The notes: generated from the letters alone by a model not told the origin. Shown: positions 24,930 to 33,578, numbered from the stretch's first letter. The stretch: 61,178 nucleotides of DNA from Vibrio owensii CAIM 1854 = LMG 25443 (GCF_000817815.1 NZ_JPRD01000066.1:1-61178), one strand, 5' to 3'. Translations and numbers: made by a program.

Positions 24930-25175
24930 ATGAGTAACTTTAAAACCAAGCTGCGCCAGATCATGCAAAAAACTCGTGATGAGTGGGCTGCGTTTGCGAT
25001 AAAGGAAATGGGAATTTCATCTAAAGCCATCGCCAAATCTTATGGCTACAAGTCGAGTTGTGATCTTGAGCAAATTCTTAAACAAGACGAAAAAGACGCC
25101 GATTCGTACATTCGCTCGGCATCTTGTGCGAGATCTCTCACAAGCGATGTAAGCAAAACGACCATTTTTGACTAA
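24930..25175 (+). CDS. Small unknown protein
   Basis: An 81-residue, charged, soluble protein with a strong AAGGAG ribosome-binding site. It contains EMGISSKAIAKSYGYKSSCDLEQIL, which could be a helix-turn-helix-like segment, then an acidic stretch and a Ser-rich tail. No known family is recognised. It sits between a divergent AraC regulator and the CsrB-like RNA gene, and may be a target of the former. Confidence 0.65.
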   Translation: MSNFKTKLRQIMQKTRDEWAAFAIKEMGISSKAIAKSYGYKSSCDLEQILKQDEKDADSYIRSASCARSLTSDVSKTTIFD

Positions 25176-25267
25176 GAACAAATCGAACAACAAACCTAAC
25201 TAACTGAAAATTAATAATTATCCTTTTTTAAGCAATATTCGCTGCCAAAGTTTTTTTACCTAGCTGA

Positions 25268-25296
25268 TTGAGAGTAATCAGCAAAACAACAATACT
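25268..25296 (+). promoter_or_regulatory. Candidate promoter of the CsrB-like RNA
   Basis: TTGAGA at 25268-25273 and AATACT at 25291-25296 are separated by 17 bases, a plausible sigma-70 pair, placing the transcription start near 25303, just before the first AGGA motif. A 7-bp inverted repeat (25263-25269 with 25276-25282) overlaps the -35 region. An upstream start is not excluded. Confidence 0.4.
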
Positions 25297-25302
25297 AAGT
25301 GT

Positions 25303-25596
25303 GTCGACAGGATGTTGGCGGGAACAGGAAAAAAGCCTAAAGGATTGGGTATCTTCAGGATGAAGATTTGATAGCTTAGGATGAGTTGTCAGCAAGGATG
25401 TAGTTAAGCTCTAGGATAGAGTTCGCCCGTCAGGATGATAGGCAAGAATGGACACCGCTAGGAAGGCGATGAACAAGGAACTCGGTTAAAGGACTTAGCC
25501 ACAATCAAGGATAGATGCAGGGAGCACCTATTAGTAGCCGGATTGCTGCGAAAAAGAATAAGCCCCGTCTGGGAAACCAGGCGGGGTTTTATTTTG
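25303..25596 (+). ncRNA. CsrB/CsrC-family small RNA that sequesters CsrA
   Basis: No coding frame is present. Between 25309 and 25511 there are twelve AGGA motifs (at 25309, 25326, 25341, 25357, 25378, 25395, 25413, 25432, 25460, 25476, 25490 and 25508), one every ~18 bases, several in hairpin-loop-like contexts. The RNA ends in a strong terminator. Repeated (A/C)AGGA sites are the defining feature of CsrB-type RNAs, which titrate the translational repressor CsrA; vibrios carry three (CsrB, C, D) under VarS/VarA. The 5' end is inferred from the candidate promoter; which paralogue this is cannot be told. Confidence 0.85.
25560..25592 (+). terminator. Intrinsic terminator of the CsrB-like RNA
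   Basis: A long GC-rich stem (about 13 bp with two G-U pairs, GAAA tetraloop) followed by TTTTATTTT. Confidence 0.93.
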
Positions 25597-25702
25597 CCTG
25601 TCATTTAGCATCCTCCTCTGCGTTATTCCACGCATCATGCTATTATTTCTACACTTTCTCTCGAAACGCTTTCTTTAATAAACGCTGAGCAAACAACGTC
25701 CT

Positions 25703-26602
25703 ATGCTTAATCCAGTTTGGTTACACACATTCAAAACTCTTGTCGAAGTCGGCCACTTTACTCAGACAGCAGAAAAGCTCTATATGACCCAGCCCGGTGT
25801 CAGTCAGCACATCAAAAAGCTAGAGCAAGCTTGTCAGCACCCATTGATTAAGCGCGAGAACAAAAGCTTTGAACTGACGGAGCAAGGCCGAATGGTGTAT
25901 GCCTACGCGTTAGAGTTGGAAGAGAAAGAGAAAAACTTACTGGAAGATCTGAGCTTCGATGATCCCTTTGCAGGTCATTGCAAGCTAGCTTGTTCCGGAG
26001 CACTTGCCTTAATGCTGTTTGATCCATTGCTTGAAAAACAAACCCAGCATCGCGGATTGTCGATTCACTTGGAAGCGGCACCAAACCAGTCGATTCTAAA
26101 TGGAGTTGCTGATGGCCGTATTGATATGGGCATCGTGACTTACTCTCCCAACAAGAGTGTTTTCCAAAGTGAACAAATTGGCAGAGAGGCACTGTGTCTG
26201 ATCTTACCAAAGTCCTATCATGGAAAAACGTTAACACCTGAACTGCTTCGAAGTTGCGGCGTGATTGGTCACCCAGATGCAGAACATTATATGACGTTGT
26301 TTTTCGACCAATGTGCAGAACCTTTACTCAAAGAGATCAAGGTCAGTGACATGCCATTATCAGGCTACGTTAACCAACTCAGTCAGATTCTATTGCCCGT
26401 CAGTAAAGGACTGGGTTTTACCGTTTTGCCCTACAGTGCGGTGGAGAGCTTTCCATTCAGAGAAGAGTTGTATGTGGCTGAGTTAAAACAACCTGTATAC
26501 GAAGATTTGTTTTTGGTGAGAAAACGCAGCCGCACACTGCCGCTGCGATATCAGACCATCAAAGAAGTATTATTGGATGTGATTGGTGGGGCTCATCAAT
26601 GA
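25703..26602 (+). CDS. LysR-family transcriptional regulator
   Basis: A 299-residue regulator with an N-terminal winged helix (TFKTLVEVGHFTQTAEKLYMTQPGVSQHIKKLE) and a periplasmic-binding-protein-like effector domain from about residue 90. No divergent target gene is next to it: the CsrB-like RNA lies upstream in the same direction, and the convergent DUF5329-like gene overlaps its 3' end by 33 bases. Target and ligand unknown. Confidence 0.92.
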   Translation: MLNPVWLHTFKTLVEVGHFTQTAEKLYMTQPGVSQHIKKLEQACQHPLIKRENKSFELTEQGRMVYAYALELEEKEKNLLEDLSFDDPFAGHCKLACSGALALMLFDPLLEKQTQHRGLSIHLEAAPNQSILNGVADGRIDMGIVTYSPNKSVFQSEQIGREALCLILPKSYHGKTLTPELLRSCGVIGHPDAEHYMTLFFDQCAEPLLKEIKVSDMPLSGYVNQLSQILLPVSKGLGFTVLPYSAVESFPFREELYVAELKQPVYEDLFLVRKRSRTLPLRYQTIKEVLLDVIGGAHQ

Positions 26603-26908
26603 TGTTAGCCACTCTTCGCTGGTAATGCGTTTACCTTGGCAATCCACCCAATATGGTTTGCCAGATAACCAGCTCTTTGACGCAACCTCTTTTATAAACA
26701 CATCTACAGAATCAACGTCATCTTTGGCGTAATCCCATTTATTGCGCATGTGTTCTGCCGCTTCTTGATTAGTGTACGACTTGCCGTTGCGGATAAAGGT
26801 GCAAGAGGATTGCTCAACTCGTGTTATCAACGTCGAGATATCTTGCTCTGCTAGTGCAAAGGTAGGCAGAATGCTTAATGTAAGTAACAACGTCCACTTT
26901 GCTTTCAT
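26570..26908 (-). CDS. Secreted DUF5329-like protein
   Basis: A 112-residue precursor with a signal peptide (MKAKWTLLLTLSILPTFALA). The mature part has SSCTFIRNGKSYTNQEAAEHMRNKWDY and, near the end, YWVDCQGKR, features I associate with DUF5329 periplasmic proteins. The two cysteines could form a disulphide. The start is at 26908, behind AAGGTG. Its 3' end overlaps the LysR gene tail by 33 bases. Function unknown. Confidence 0.75.
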   Translation of the reverse strand: MKAKWTLLLTLSILPTFALAEQDISTLITRVEQSSCTFIRNGKSYTNQEAAEHMRNKWDYAKDDVDSVDVFIKEVASKSWLSGKPYWVDCQGKRITSEEWLTSLMSPTNHIQ

Positions 26909-27018
26909 CGCACCTTTATCCTTATCCCTGACCACGTAACTAATAGCAAGTACCTAATACCAAGTAACTACTAATAAATGACTTAACTATTCTGGTGTTT
27001 GGCTGTTTAGCTCAGACA

Positions 27019-28071
27019 TTATTGCCACCACGCCTTAGCAGGCTGAGGCTCCGCAATCGCCAAGCGTTGACCAATCTCAGGGCTCACTAACGTCACACCG
27101 CGCTCTTCACTGATGTCTAACGCGCGTTGCATCGGTTCATTCCAATCGTGCATCGACAGATCAAACGTACTGTTGTGAATCGGCATCATCACTTTACCCT
27201 GCACATCAATGTGTGCTTGAACACTTTGCTCAGGGAACATGTGAATGTCTGACCAAAGTTCATTGTATGCGCCGGTTTCAATCATAGTGAAATCAAACGG
27301 ACCGTACTTTTCGCCAATCTCTTTAAAGCCATTGAAGTAACCTGAGTCACCACTGAAGAACACTTTGTGTTGTTGTGCATTAATAACCCAACTGCCCCAC
27401 AGCGTCGTATCACGGTCTGTCAAACCTCGACCAGAGAAATGCTGAGTCGGAGTCAGTGTATATTCAATGCCGTCGACAGAATGTGATTCCCACCAATCTA
27501 GCTCGATCACTTTCTCCTTAGGCACGCCCCAATTCACCAGCAATTGCCCCACTTTTAACGGCACCAAGAAAGTGCCCACTTTATCGCCTAGCACTTTAAT
27601 AGAAGCTTTATCTAGGTGATCGTAATGGTCATGGCTGATCACCACCACATCGATACTTGGTAAATCTTCTAGCGTGATTGGTGTTTGGTGAAAACGTTTT
27701 GGCCCTGCCCATTGCACAGGAGAAGCGCGATCACTGAATACAGGGTCAGTCATTACCAGTTTGCCATCGAGCTTCATTATTACGCTTGAGTGACCTAAGC
27801 GGTAGATAACGTCATCTTGCTCTTCTAACAGTTGATTCGCCATCATGACATGAACCGGAATTTCAATCGTTGGCGTTGGATTGAGGCGCTCAGTCGTAAA
27901 GTAGGCTTTCATGATGCCGAACATGTCACCCAAGCTGCTTTTGTATTCCAACTCTGTGTTTGCAAATTTGTCCGGGTATGTTGGCGCTTTTTCAGTATCA
28001 ACATTAGAACAAGAAATCATTGATGTACCCATCGCGAACGCTCCTACTGTGGCTAGCAAAGTTTTTTTCAT
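27019..28071 (-). CDS. MBL-fold hydrolase, NAPE-PLD/UlaG-like, probable lipoprotein
   Basis: A 350-residue protein with an N-terminal export signal ending SMISC, an atypical lipobox. The metallo-beta-lactamase fold is clear: SHDHYDHLD is the HxHxDH zinc motif, TQHFSGRG follows, SGDSGYFNGF supplies the bridging Asp, and PIHNSTFDLS the final His. The RLGHSSVIMKLDGKLVMTDPVF start is typical of the NAPE-PLD/RomA group, which hydrolyse phosphodiester or lactone-type substrates. It is divergent from a TetR repressor across a 116-bp gap with repeated operator-like sites, so the repressor very likely controls it. Confidence 0.88.
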   Translation of the reverse strand: MKKTLLATVGAFAMGTSMISCSNVDTEKAPTYPDKFANTELEYKSSLGDMFGIMKAYFTTERLNPTPTIEIPVHVMMANQLLEEQDDVIYRLGHSSVIMKLDGKLVMTDPVFSDRASPVQWAGPKRFHQTPITLEDLPSIDVVVISHDHYDHLDKASIKVLGDKVGTFLVPLKVGQLLVNWGVPKEKVIELDWWESHSVDGIEYTLTPTQHFSGRGLTDRDTTLWGSWVINAQQHKVFFSGDSGYFNGFKEIGEKYGPFDFTMIETGAYNELWSDIHMFPEQSVQAHIDVQGKVMMPIHNSTFDLSMHDWNEPMQRALDISEERGVTLVSPEIGQRLAIAEPQPAKAWWQ

Positions 28072-28087
28072 AAAAAGTTAACCCGAA

Positions 28088-28140
28088 CAAAAGTAAACTA
28101 CACGGTGCAGTTTATATTCTAGTTATCAAAAGTAAACTAC
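28088..28140. promoter_or_regulatory. Repeated operator between MBL gene and TetR gene
   Basis: CAAAAGTAAACTAC occurs twice exactly, at 28088-28101 and 28127-28140, 39 bp apart. The first copy is part of an imperfect 21-bp dyad (28094-28114, TAAACT...AGTTTA). A TAAAAT -10-like box for tetR follows the second copy. This is the expected layout for a TetR repressor controlling itself and its divergent neighbour. Confidence 0.6.
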
Positions 28141-28187
28141 TTAGTGTAAAATAGATCCAGAAATGATCTTCTTAACTCGGCAAGTTT

Positions 28188-28802
28188 ATGAATGTAAAAA
28201 GAAAAGGTCGCAGTGAGACCAAAAGAGAAGCCATCCTGTGCGCAGCAAAGCAAGCGTTCCAAGAGTTTGGGGTGCAAAACACCAGCATGGATAAGCTCTC
28301 TGCTATCGCGCAAGTCTCTAAGCGCACGGTCTACAACCACTTCCCTTCTAAAGAAGCGATCGTGACAGAGTTACTAACGGAACTATGGCGTTCTTCAATG
28401 ATGGATAGCGACATTGAACGTTTACCAACACTCCCGCTAAAAGATCAACTGGTCGAATTGTTGTACAGCGAAATTATCGTTGTAACCGCACCTGATTATA
28501 TTGAACTGGCGAAAGTGGCTTTCGGACATTTCTTGTTTAAGCCGGAAGATCTCAAAGAACAAGCGGAACACATGTCGAAGCAAGAAACGGCCTTGTACCG
28601 TTGGCTCACTCAGCAATCAGAAAAAAATACATTGAAGGTTGATGATGTGGACGTGGCAAGCATTCAATTGCACAACTTAATTAAAGGCAGTGCATTCTGG
28701 CCACAATTGATGGGGATGCGAGCTTCGCTAACCTTGGAAGAATCTAGGGTTTTAGCCACCCAAACGGCTGAACTCTTCCTAAGTCATTACTTAGTTCAAT
28801 AA
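28188..28802 (+). CDS. TetR-family transcriptional repressor
   Basis: A 204-residue regulator with a standard TetR N-terminus (REAILCAAKQAFQEFGVQNTSMDKLSAIAQVSKRTVYNHFPSKEAIV) and an all-helical ligand domain. It is divergent from the MBL-fold lipoprotein gene, with duplicated sites in between, so autorepression and control of that gene are likely. Inducer unknown. Confidence 0.92.
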   Translation: MNVKRKGRSETKREAILCAAKQAFQEFGVQNTSMDKLSAIAQVSKRTVYNHFPSKEAIVTELLTELWRSSMMDSDIERLPTLPLKDQLVELLYSEIIVVTAPDYIELAKVAFGHFLFKPEDLKEQAEHMSKQETALYRWLTQQSEKNTLKVDDVDVASIQLHNLIKGSAFWPQLMGMRASLTLEESRVLATQTAELFLSHYLVQ

Positions 28803-28803
28803 C

Positions 28804-28830
28804 AAAAAGCGGCTGAATGGCCGCTTTTTT
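28804..28830 (+). terminator. Terminator after tetR
   Basis: Ten-base-pair stem (28804-28813 with 28820-28829) with a 6-base loop and a T6 tail. Confidence 0.9.
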
Positions 28831-29125
28831 GTGATTTATGCCATAGTAAATTGATGAAATTTTGACTCATTTTTCTTTTTCATTCCCTTGACAGTCGCAT
28901 GCAGCAAGGCGCGAGAGTTCGATAAATTATTTTTGTCGTATCGACGATATTTTTTCGTTTTCATCTACTGAGAAAACGCCCTAAGGTTCGCACCTCTGAC
29001 GACGTGGTTGTCCAACCACAATTCTAAGTCGCTGAAGAGAGTGGATTCTGTCACATCAATTACACCCACTCACTATACTCTATACTTACATTTTTAATTT
29101 GGTACTGACTTACTAAGGAATTGCC
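28831..29125 (+). other. Leader and promoter region of rimK
   Basis: No gene. TATACT near 29080-29090 could be a -10 box, and a perfect 7-bp hairpin with a 2-base loop lies at 29004-29019. The rest is AT-rich with no clear signal. Confidence 0.35.
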
Positions 29126-30031
29126 ATGCGTATTGCTATTCTTTCTCGTAATGAGAATCTATATTCAACCATGCGCCTAAAGCAGGCGGGTGAAGAGCGC
29201 GGACATCAAGTTGATGTTATCGATACTCTGCACTGTTATATGGATATTACGAGTAACAACCCTAAGATCCGTTACATGGGTGAAGAATTGCCAAAGTACG
29301 ACGCGGTTATTCCACGCATCGGTGCATCTATCACTTTCTACGGTACAGCGGTTGTACGTCAGTTTGAAATGATGGGCACATTCTGTGTGAACGAGTCAGT
29401 AGCAATCAGCCGCTCTCGTGACAAGCTACGCTCTATGCAGCTGCTATCACGTAAAGGCATTGGTCTACCTCGCACAGGTTTTGCTCACCACCCTGACAAC
29501 ATTCAGGACGTGATCAAAAACGTTGGCGGCGCACCATTGGTTATCAAGCTACTTGAAGGTACTCAAGGTATCGGTGTTGTTCTTGCTGAAACAACAAAAG
29601 CAGCAGAAAGCGTGATCGAAGCATTCATGGGCCTAAAAGCAAACATCATGGTGCAAGAGTTCATTGAAGAAGCAAACGGCGCAGACATCCGTTGTTTCGT
29701 AGTGGGTAACAAAGTTATCGCAGCAATGAAACGCCAAGCAAAAGAAGGCGAGTTCCGCTCTAACCTTCACCGTGGTGGTTCTGCTCAGCTTGTAAAACTA
29801 AGCAAAGAAGAGCGCGCAACTGCAATCAACGCAGCGAAAGTGATGGGTCTAAACCTATGTGGTGTTGATATTCTTCAATCGAAGAACGGCCCAGTGGTAA
29901 TGGAAGTGAACTCTTCTCCAGGCCTTGAAGGTATCGAATCAGCAACTGAAAAAGACGTTGCAGGCATGATCTTCGACTTCATCGAGAAGAACGCAAAACC
30001 AAACGCTAACCGTACTCGCGGTAAAGGCTGA
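29126..30031 (+). CDS. rimK: Ribosomal protein S6--L-glutamate ligase RimK
   Basis: A 301-residue ATP-grasp ligase that adds glutamate residues to the C-terminus of ribosomal protein S6. ATP-grasp hallmarks are visible: PLVIKLLEGTQGIGV, MVQEFIEEANGADIRCFVVG, FRSNLHRGGSA, and the metal-binding VVMEVNSSPGLEGIE near the end. AAGGA precedes the ATG. The next gene encodes the RimK-associated retropepsin-like protein, 61 bases on, so they form an operon for control of S6 modification. Confidence 0.95.
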   Translation: MRIAILSRNENLYSTMRLKQAGEERGHQVDVIDTLHCYMDITSNNPKIRYMGEELPKYDAVIPRIGASITFYGTAVVRQFEMMGTFCVNESVAISRSRDKLRSMQLLSRKGIGLPRTGFAHHPDNIQDVIKNVGGAPLVIKLLEGTQGIGVVLAETTKAAESVIEAFMGLKANIMVQEFIEEANGADIRCFVVGNKVIAAMKRQAKEGEFRSNLHRGGSAQLVKLSKEERATAINAAKVMGLNLCGVDILQSKNGPVVMEVNSSPGLEGIESATEKDVAGMIFDFIEKNAKPNANRTRGKG

Positions 30032-30092
30032 TAATTGTTTGAGTGAGAGCCTGATAAAGGGCTCTCTTTTAACTCATCGCTAGGATGACACT

Positions 30093-30521
30093 ATGAATCA
30101 GAAAATGATCATTGGGAACGCCGAAGCAATTTGCTTACCTGAGTTAGGGATTACTCACCTTGAAGCGCGTATTGATACAGGCGCACAGACTTCTTCTCTG
30201 CACGTAGATAACCTAGAGTGCACTGAACAAGACGGTCAGTCATACGTAGAGTTCGATCTACACCCAGATGTTTACCACTTAGAGCAAGTCGTTCGCTGTA
30301 AAGCTCCACTGAAGGCGAACCGCAAAGTGAAATCATCAAACGGTACTTTCGAACACCGCTGCGTGATCACAACGATGCTACGCATGGGCGACCAAGAGTG
30401 GCCAATCGACATCACGCTAACTAACCGTGAAAAGATGACTTACATGATGTTGTTAGGTCGTCAGGGTATGGCAGACAAAGTTCTGGTAGACCCGAGCCAA
30501 TCTCATTTATTGGCTCCATAA
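30093..30521 (+). CDS. RimK-associated retropepsin-like aspartic protease (RimB-like)
   Basis: A 142-residue protein with the single aspartic-protease active-site motif RIDTGAQTSSLHV and the flap/hydrophobic region MLLGRQGM. This is the ATP-dependent zinc protease/DUF785 family that neighbours rimK in many gamma-proteobacteria and, as RimB, modulates S6 glutamylation. Co-directional with rimK; a hairpin follows. Confidence 0.88.
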   Translation: MNQKMIIGNAEAICLPELGITHLEARIDTGAQTSSLHVDNLECTEQDGQSYVEFDLHPDVYHLEQVVRCKAPLKANRKVKSSNGTFEHRCVITTMLRMGDQEWPIDITLTNREKMTYMMLLGRQGMADKVLVDPSQSHLLAP

Positions 30522-30534
30522 TCCCCGTAGCTTC

Positions 30535-30563
30535 AGATGAGCGAACTCCGTGGTCGCTCATCT
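30535..30563. terminator. Hairpin between rimB-like and convergent MBL gene
   Basis: Perfect 10-bp stem (30535-30544 with 30554-30563) with a 9-base loop. Only a weak T-rich tail is present, so it may terminate poorly. Confidence 0.55.
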
Positions 30564-30580
30564 GGCTCTTCTCTGATTTT

Positions 30581-31366
30581 CTAGCTGCCCTTCTCCTGTC
30601 TATCGTTCTTCCTTTTCAGAACAGAACGCATTAGTCCTTTCAGTTTTATCTTCGTTACTCGCCAATGCGTAATGGGTCTAACCGGTGCGGTGTTGATGAT
30701 GTGTTGATACGCGCCTTCATCAAACTCAACCTCTCCCCCATGTGCCGCCAATAAACAGCTTGGTTTCATCTCAAAAACACGCTTTAACGAACTGCGATAT
30801 TGGTTGGGATGAAAGATAGGAAATGGCGCTATCAAATGGCTTTTTACCTGCACCATTAAATCCGCTACATACAACACACTCTGTTCGGCGTGATAAACCG
30901 ATAAATCCCTGTCGGTATGCCCCGGTGTTTCCAATATCTGCCAATCGGCAAAACCGGGAATCACCTCTCCATCCACCAGCTCAATATCCGGCCTTAGTTT
31001 TCGCGAATACCATAAGTTGCGCTTGGGTTTGCGCATTCGGTTCGCCATCCAACGTGCCAAAATCAAATCCGTAAGATGCATTAGCCAACCATCAAAACCG
31101 CCATACCAATGTGTATCTCGTTTGGCTGCCAATAGCTTGCAGCCCGTCAAATCTCTTAGTTTGTGCGCCGCACCAGCGTGGTCTGGGTGCATGTGGGTAA
31201 CGACAACCAGTGTTAGGTCTGTGAACGGGCGATTGAGCTGGTGCTCGATAAAATCTTTGAGGTGAGGAATATCCGCTCGACTTGCGCCATCAAGCAGCAT
31301 CAATTTGTCTGGATACTCGGCAAGATACATGGTTTGAATGTATCCCTGAATTCTGTGCAGCTGCAA
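30581..31366 (-). CDS. MBL-fold metallohydrolase
   Basis: A 261-residue cytosolic protein. It has the glyoxalase II-type zinc motif THMHPDHAG, then ETPGHTDRDLSVY and YVADLM, and a final AAHGGEVEF. These set it in the general MBL hydrolase group without fixing a substrate. A basic C-terminal tail (MRSVLKRKNDRQEKG) is unusual. It is monocistronic and its start region faces the speA leader about 290 bp away. Confidence 0.85.
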   Translation of the reverse strand: MQLHRIQGYIQTMYLAEYPDKLMLLDGASRADIPHLKDFIEHQLNRPFTDLTLVVVTHMHPDHAGAAHKLRDLTGCKLLAAKRDTHWYGGFDGWLMHLTDLILARWMANRMRKPKRNLWYSRKLRPDIELVDGEVIPGFADWQILETPGHTDRDLSVYHAEQSVLYVADLMVQVKSHLIAPFPIFHPNQYRSSLKRVFEMKPSCLLAAHGGEVEFDEGAYQHIINTAPVRPITHWRVTKIKLKGLMRSVLKRKNDRQEKGS

Positions 31367-31551
31367 AACATGTCCTTGTTTTGTTGAGTCTTTGTTCTTA
31401 TTTTTTGTCGACCAATTCCTTACTGGTCAGACCAACTATAACAGCAGAATGGACAGTCTGTTAAATAAATGTTTACACCAACCATCAACAACAGTTGTTA
31501 ATCGAAAGCACAAATTTTAATCATTAGACTCTAGTTGGGTTTTATCCGTTA

Positions 31552-31584
31552 ATGCGCGCACACGGAGTTCGTGTCAGGGTATGA
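31552..31584 (+). CDS. Possible arginine-containing upstream ORF of speA
   Basis: ATG CGC GCA CAC GGA GTT CGT GTC AGG GTA TGA: ten codons, three of them arginine including the rare AGG. It ends inside the left arm of a hairpin (31581-31598) that is followed by a T-rich stretch. It could couple arginine supply to speA expression. It has no visible Shine-Dalgarno sequence, which argues against efficient translation. Confidence 0.25.
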   Translation: MRAHGVRVRV

Positions 31585-31598
31585 GGTTAGCGCCTCAT
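31581..31598 (+). promoter_or_regulatory. Leader hairpin of speA with an alternative partner
   Basis: ATGAGG (31581-31586) pairs with CCTCAT (31593-31598); a T-run lies about 10 bases on. A second ATGAGG at about 31632-31637, near the speA start, could pair with the same CCTCAT, giving two exclusive structures. Suggests conditional termination or RBS masking; inferred. Confidence 0.35.
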
Positions 31599-31654
31599 GA
31601 TTTGCTTTTTTGTATTTTCTCCTCTATTTCCAATGAGGGCTTAAATACATTTTT

Positions 31655-33577
31655 GTGAGAATCGAGTTGGAAAAAGCAACTAAATTAGACCGCATCCGCG
31701 CGGACTACAACGTTCACTACTGGAGCCAAGGCTTCTACGGAATTGATGACCAAGGCGAGGTATACGTATCTCCTCGTAGTGACCGTGCACACCAAATCCC
31801 TTTCAGTGCGATTGTAAATGAACTAGAAGCTAAGCAGTTGAATCTGCCTGTGTTAGTGCGCTTCCCACAAATCGTACACCAACGCGTGCATGGCATTTGC
31901 CAAGCTTTCAACCAAGCAATTGAAGAATACCAATATCCAAACAAATACCTGCTGGTGTACCCAATTAAAGTAAACCAACAGCGTGAAGTGGTTGATGAGA
32001 TCTTAGCAAGCCAAGCACAGCTAGAAAATAAACAGCTGGGTCTTGAAGCAGGCAGTAAGCCAGAGCTATTGGCAGTACTTGCACTGGCCCAACAAGGCAG
32101 CTCCGTGATCGTGTGTAATGGCTACAAAGACCGTGAATACGTGCGTCTAGCACTGATCGGTGAAAAGCTAGGTCACAAAGTATTTATCGTACTAGAGAAG
32201 CTATCTGAGCTTGATCTGGTACTTGAAGAAGCAAAAAGCTTGGGCGTAACACCACGTCTTGGCTTGCGTATCCGCCTTGCATCTCAAGGTGCGGGTAAAT
32301 GGCAAGCGAGCGGCGGTGAGAAATCGAAGTTCGGCCTATCTGCGTCTCAAGTATTGAGCGTGATTGAGCGTCTAAAACGCGAAGACAAACTAGACACCAT
32401 GCAGTTGGTTCACTTCCACCTTGGCTCACAGATGGCAAACATCCGTGACGTGCGTAATGGTGTAAACGAATCAGCACGTTTCTACTGTGAATTACGTGCC
32501 ATGGGTGCAAACATTGATTACTTCGATGTTGGCGGCGGTTTAGCAGTAGACTACGACGGCACGCGTAGCCAATCTTCGAACTCGATGAACTACGGTCTTG
32601 CAGAATATGCGCGCAACATCGTAAATACTGTTGGTGATGTGTGTCAGCAATACGAGCAACCGATGCCTGTGATCATCTCTGAATCAGGTCGTTCTTTGAC
32701 TGCACACCACGCTGTACTTATCTCTAACGTTATTGGTACTGAAACATACCAACCGGAAGAAGTGTTCGAGCCAGCAGCAGACGCTCCATTCTTGCTACAA
32801 AACATGTGGCGAAACTGGGAGAACCTGCAAGATGGTACGGATGCGCGTGCATTAATTGAAATTTACAACGATACCCAAAGCGATTTGGCTGAGGTGCACT
32901 CACAATTCGCTACAGGCGTACTGAGCCTTGAACAACGTGCGTGGGCAGAGCAACTGTCACTGCGCATTTACTTCGAGCTAAGTCGTCAAATGAGTACCAA
33001 GAACCGTTTCCACCGTCCTATTTTGGATGAGTTGAGCGAACGTCTTGCAGACAAGTTCTTCGTGAACTTCTCTCTTTTCCAATCCCTGCCAGATGCATGG
33101 GGTATTGATCAGGTATTCCCTGTTCTGCCGCTTTCTGGTCTTGGCGATGTGGAAGAGCGTCGTGCGGTGATGTTGGACATCACTTGTGACTCCGATGGCG
33201 CAATTGACCATTACGTTGATGGCCAAGGCATTGAGAGCACACTACCAGTACCAGCATGGAGCAACGACAAACCGTACCTAATGGGCTTCTTCCTAGTAGG
33301 CGCATACCAAGAGATCCTTGGTGACATGCACAACCTATTTGGTGATACCCACAGTGCAGTAGTCAATGTTGATGAAGAAGGTCAATTTGAGATCAGCTAC
33401 ATCAACGAAGGTGATAGCGTAGAAGACATGATGCGCTACGTTCACATCGACGTAGATGCGATTCGTGACAATTACAAACAATTGGTTTCAGCACGTGTTG
33501 AAGCCAGTGAACAAGAACAAATCCTAGCTGAACTAGAACAAGGTTTGGCAGGCTACACCTATTTAGAGGACTTCTGA
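31655..33577 (+). CDS. speA: Biosynthetic arginine decarboxylase
   Basis: A 640-residue PLP enzyme converting arginine to agmatine, first step of the agmatine route to putrescine. It begins at a GTG giving MRIELEKATKLDRIRADYNVHYW, as in other Vibrio SpeA. The PLP-lysine segment is LLVYPIKVNQQREVV, the glycine loop YFDVGGGLAVDYDGT, and HFHLGSQ and ESGR are present. Length is normal. speB starts one base after its stop codon, so the two are translationally linked. The leader has a hairpin system and a possible Arg-containing upstream ORF. Confidence 0.96.
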   Translation: MRIELEKATKLDRIRADYNVHYWSQGFYGIDDQGEVYVSPRSDRAHQIPFSAIVNELEAKQLNLPVLVRFPQIVHQRVHGICQAFNQAIEEYQYPNKYLLVYPIKVNQQREVVDEILASQAQLENKQLGLEAGSKPELLAVLALAQQGSSVIVCNGYKDREYVRLALIGEKLGHKVFIVLEKLSELDLVLEEAKSLGVTPRLGLRIRLASQGAGKWQASGGEKSKFGLSASQVLSVIERLKREDKLDTMQLVHFHLGSQMANIRDVRNGVNESARFYCELRAMGANIDYFDVGGGLAVDYDGTRSQSSNSMNYGLAEYARNIVNTVGDVCQQYEQPMPVIISESGRSLTAHHAVLISNVIGTETYQPEEVFEPAADAPFLLQNMWRNWENLQDGTDARALIEIYNDTQSDLAEVHSQFATGVLSLEQRAWAEQLSLRIYFELSRQMSTKNRFHRPILDELSERLADKFFVNFSLFQSLPDAWGIDQVFPVLPLSGLGDVEERRAVMLDITCDSDGAIDHYVDGQGIESTLPVPAWSNDKPYLMGFFLVGAYQEILGDMHNLFGDTHSAVVNVDEEGQFEISYINEGDSVEDMMRYVHIDVDAIRDNYKQLVSARVEASEQEQILAELEQGLAGYTYLEDF

Positions 33578-33578
33578 T

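Noticed and set aside
25309..25520. Repeated AGGA as a CRISPR array or tandem repeat
   Set aside because: Only the 4-base motif recurs, flanking sequence differs each time; fits a CsrB-type RNA.
32184..32510. ORF antisense to speA
   Set aside because: Shadow frame; the sense protein is fully accounted for as arginine decarboxylase.
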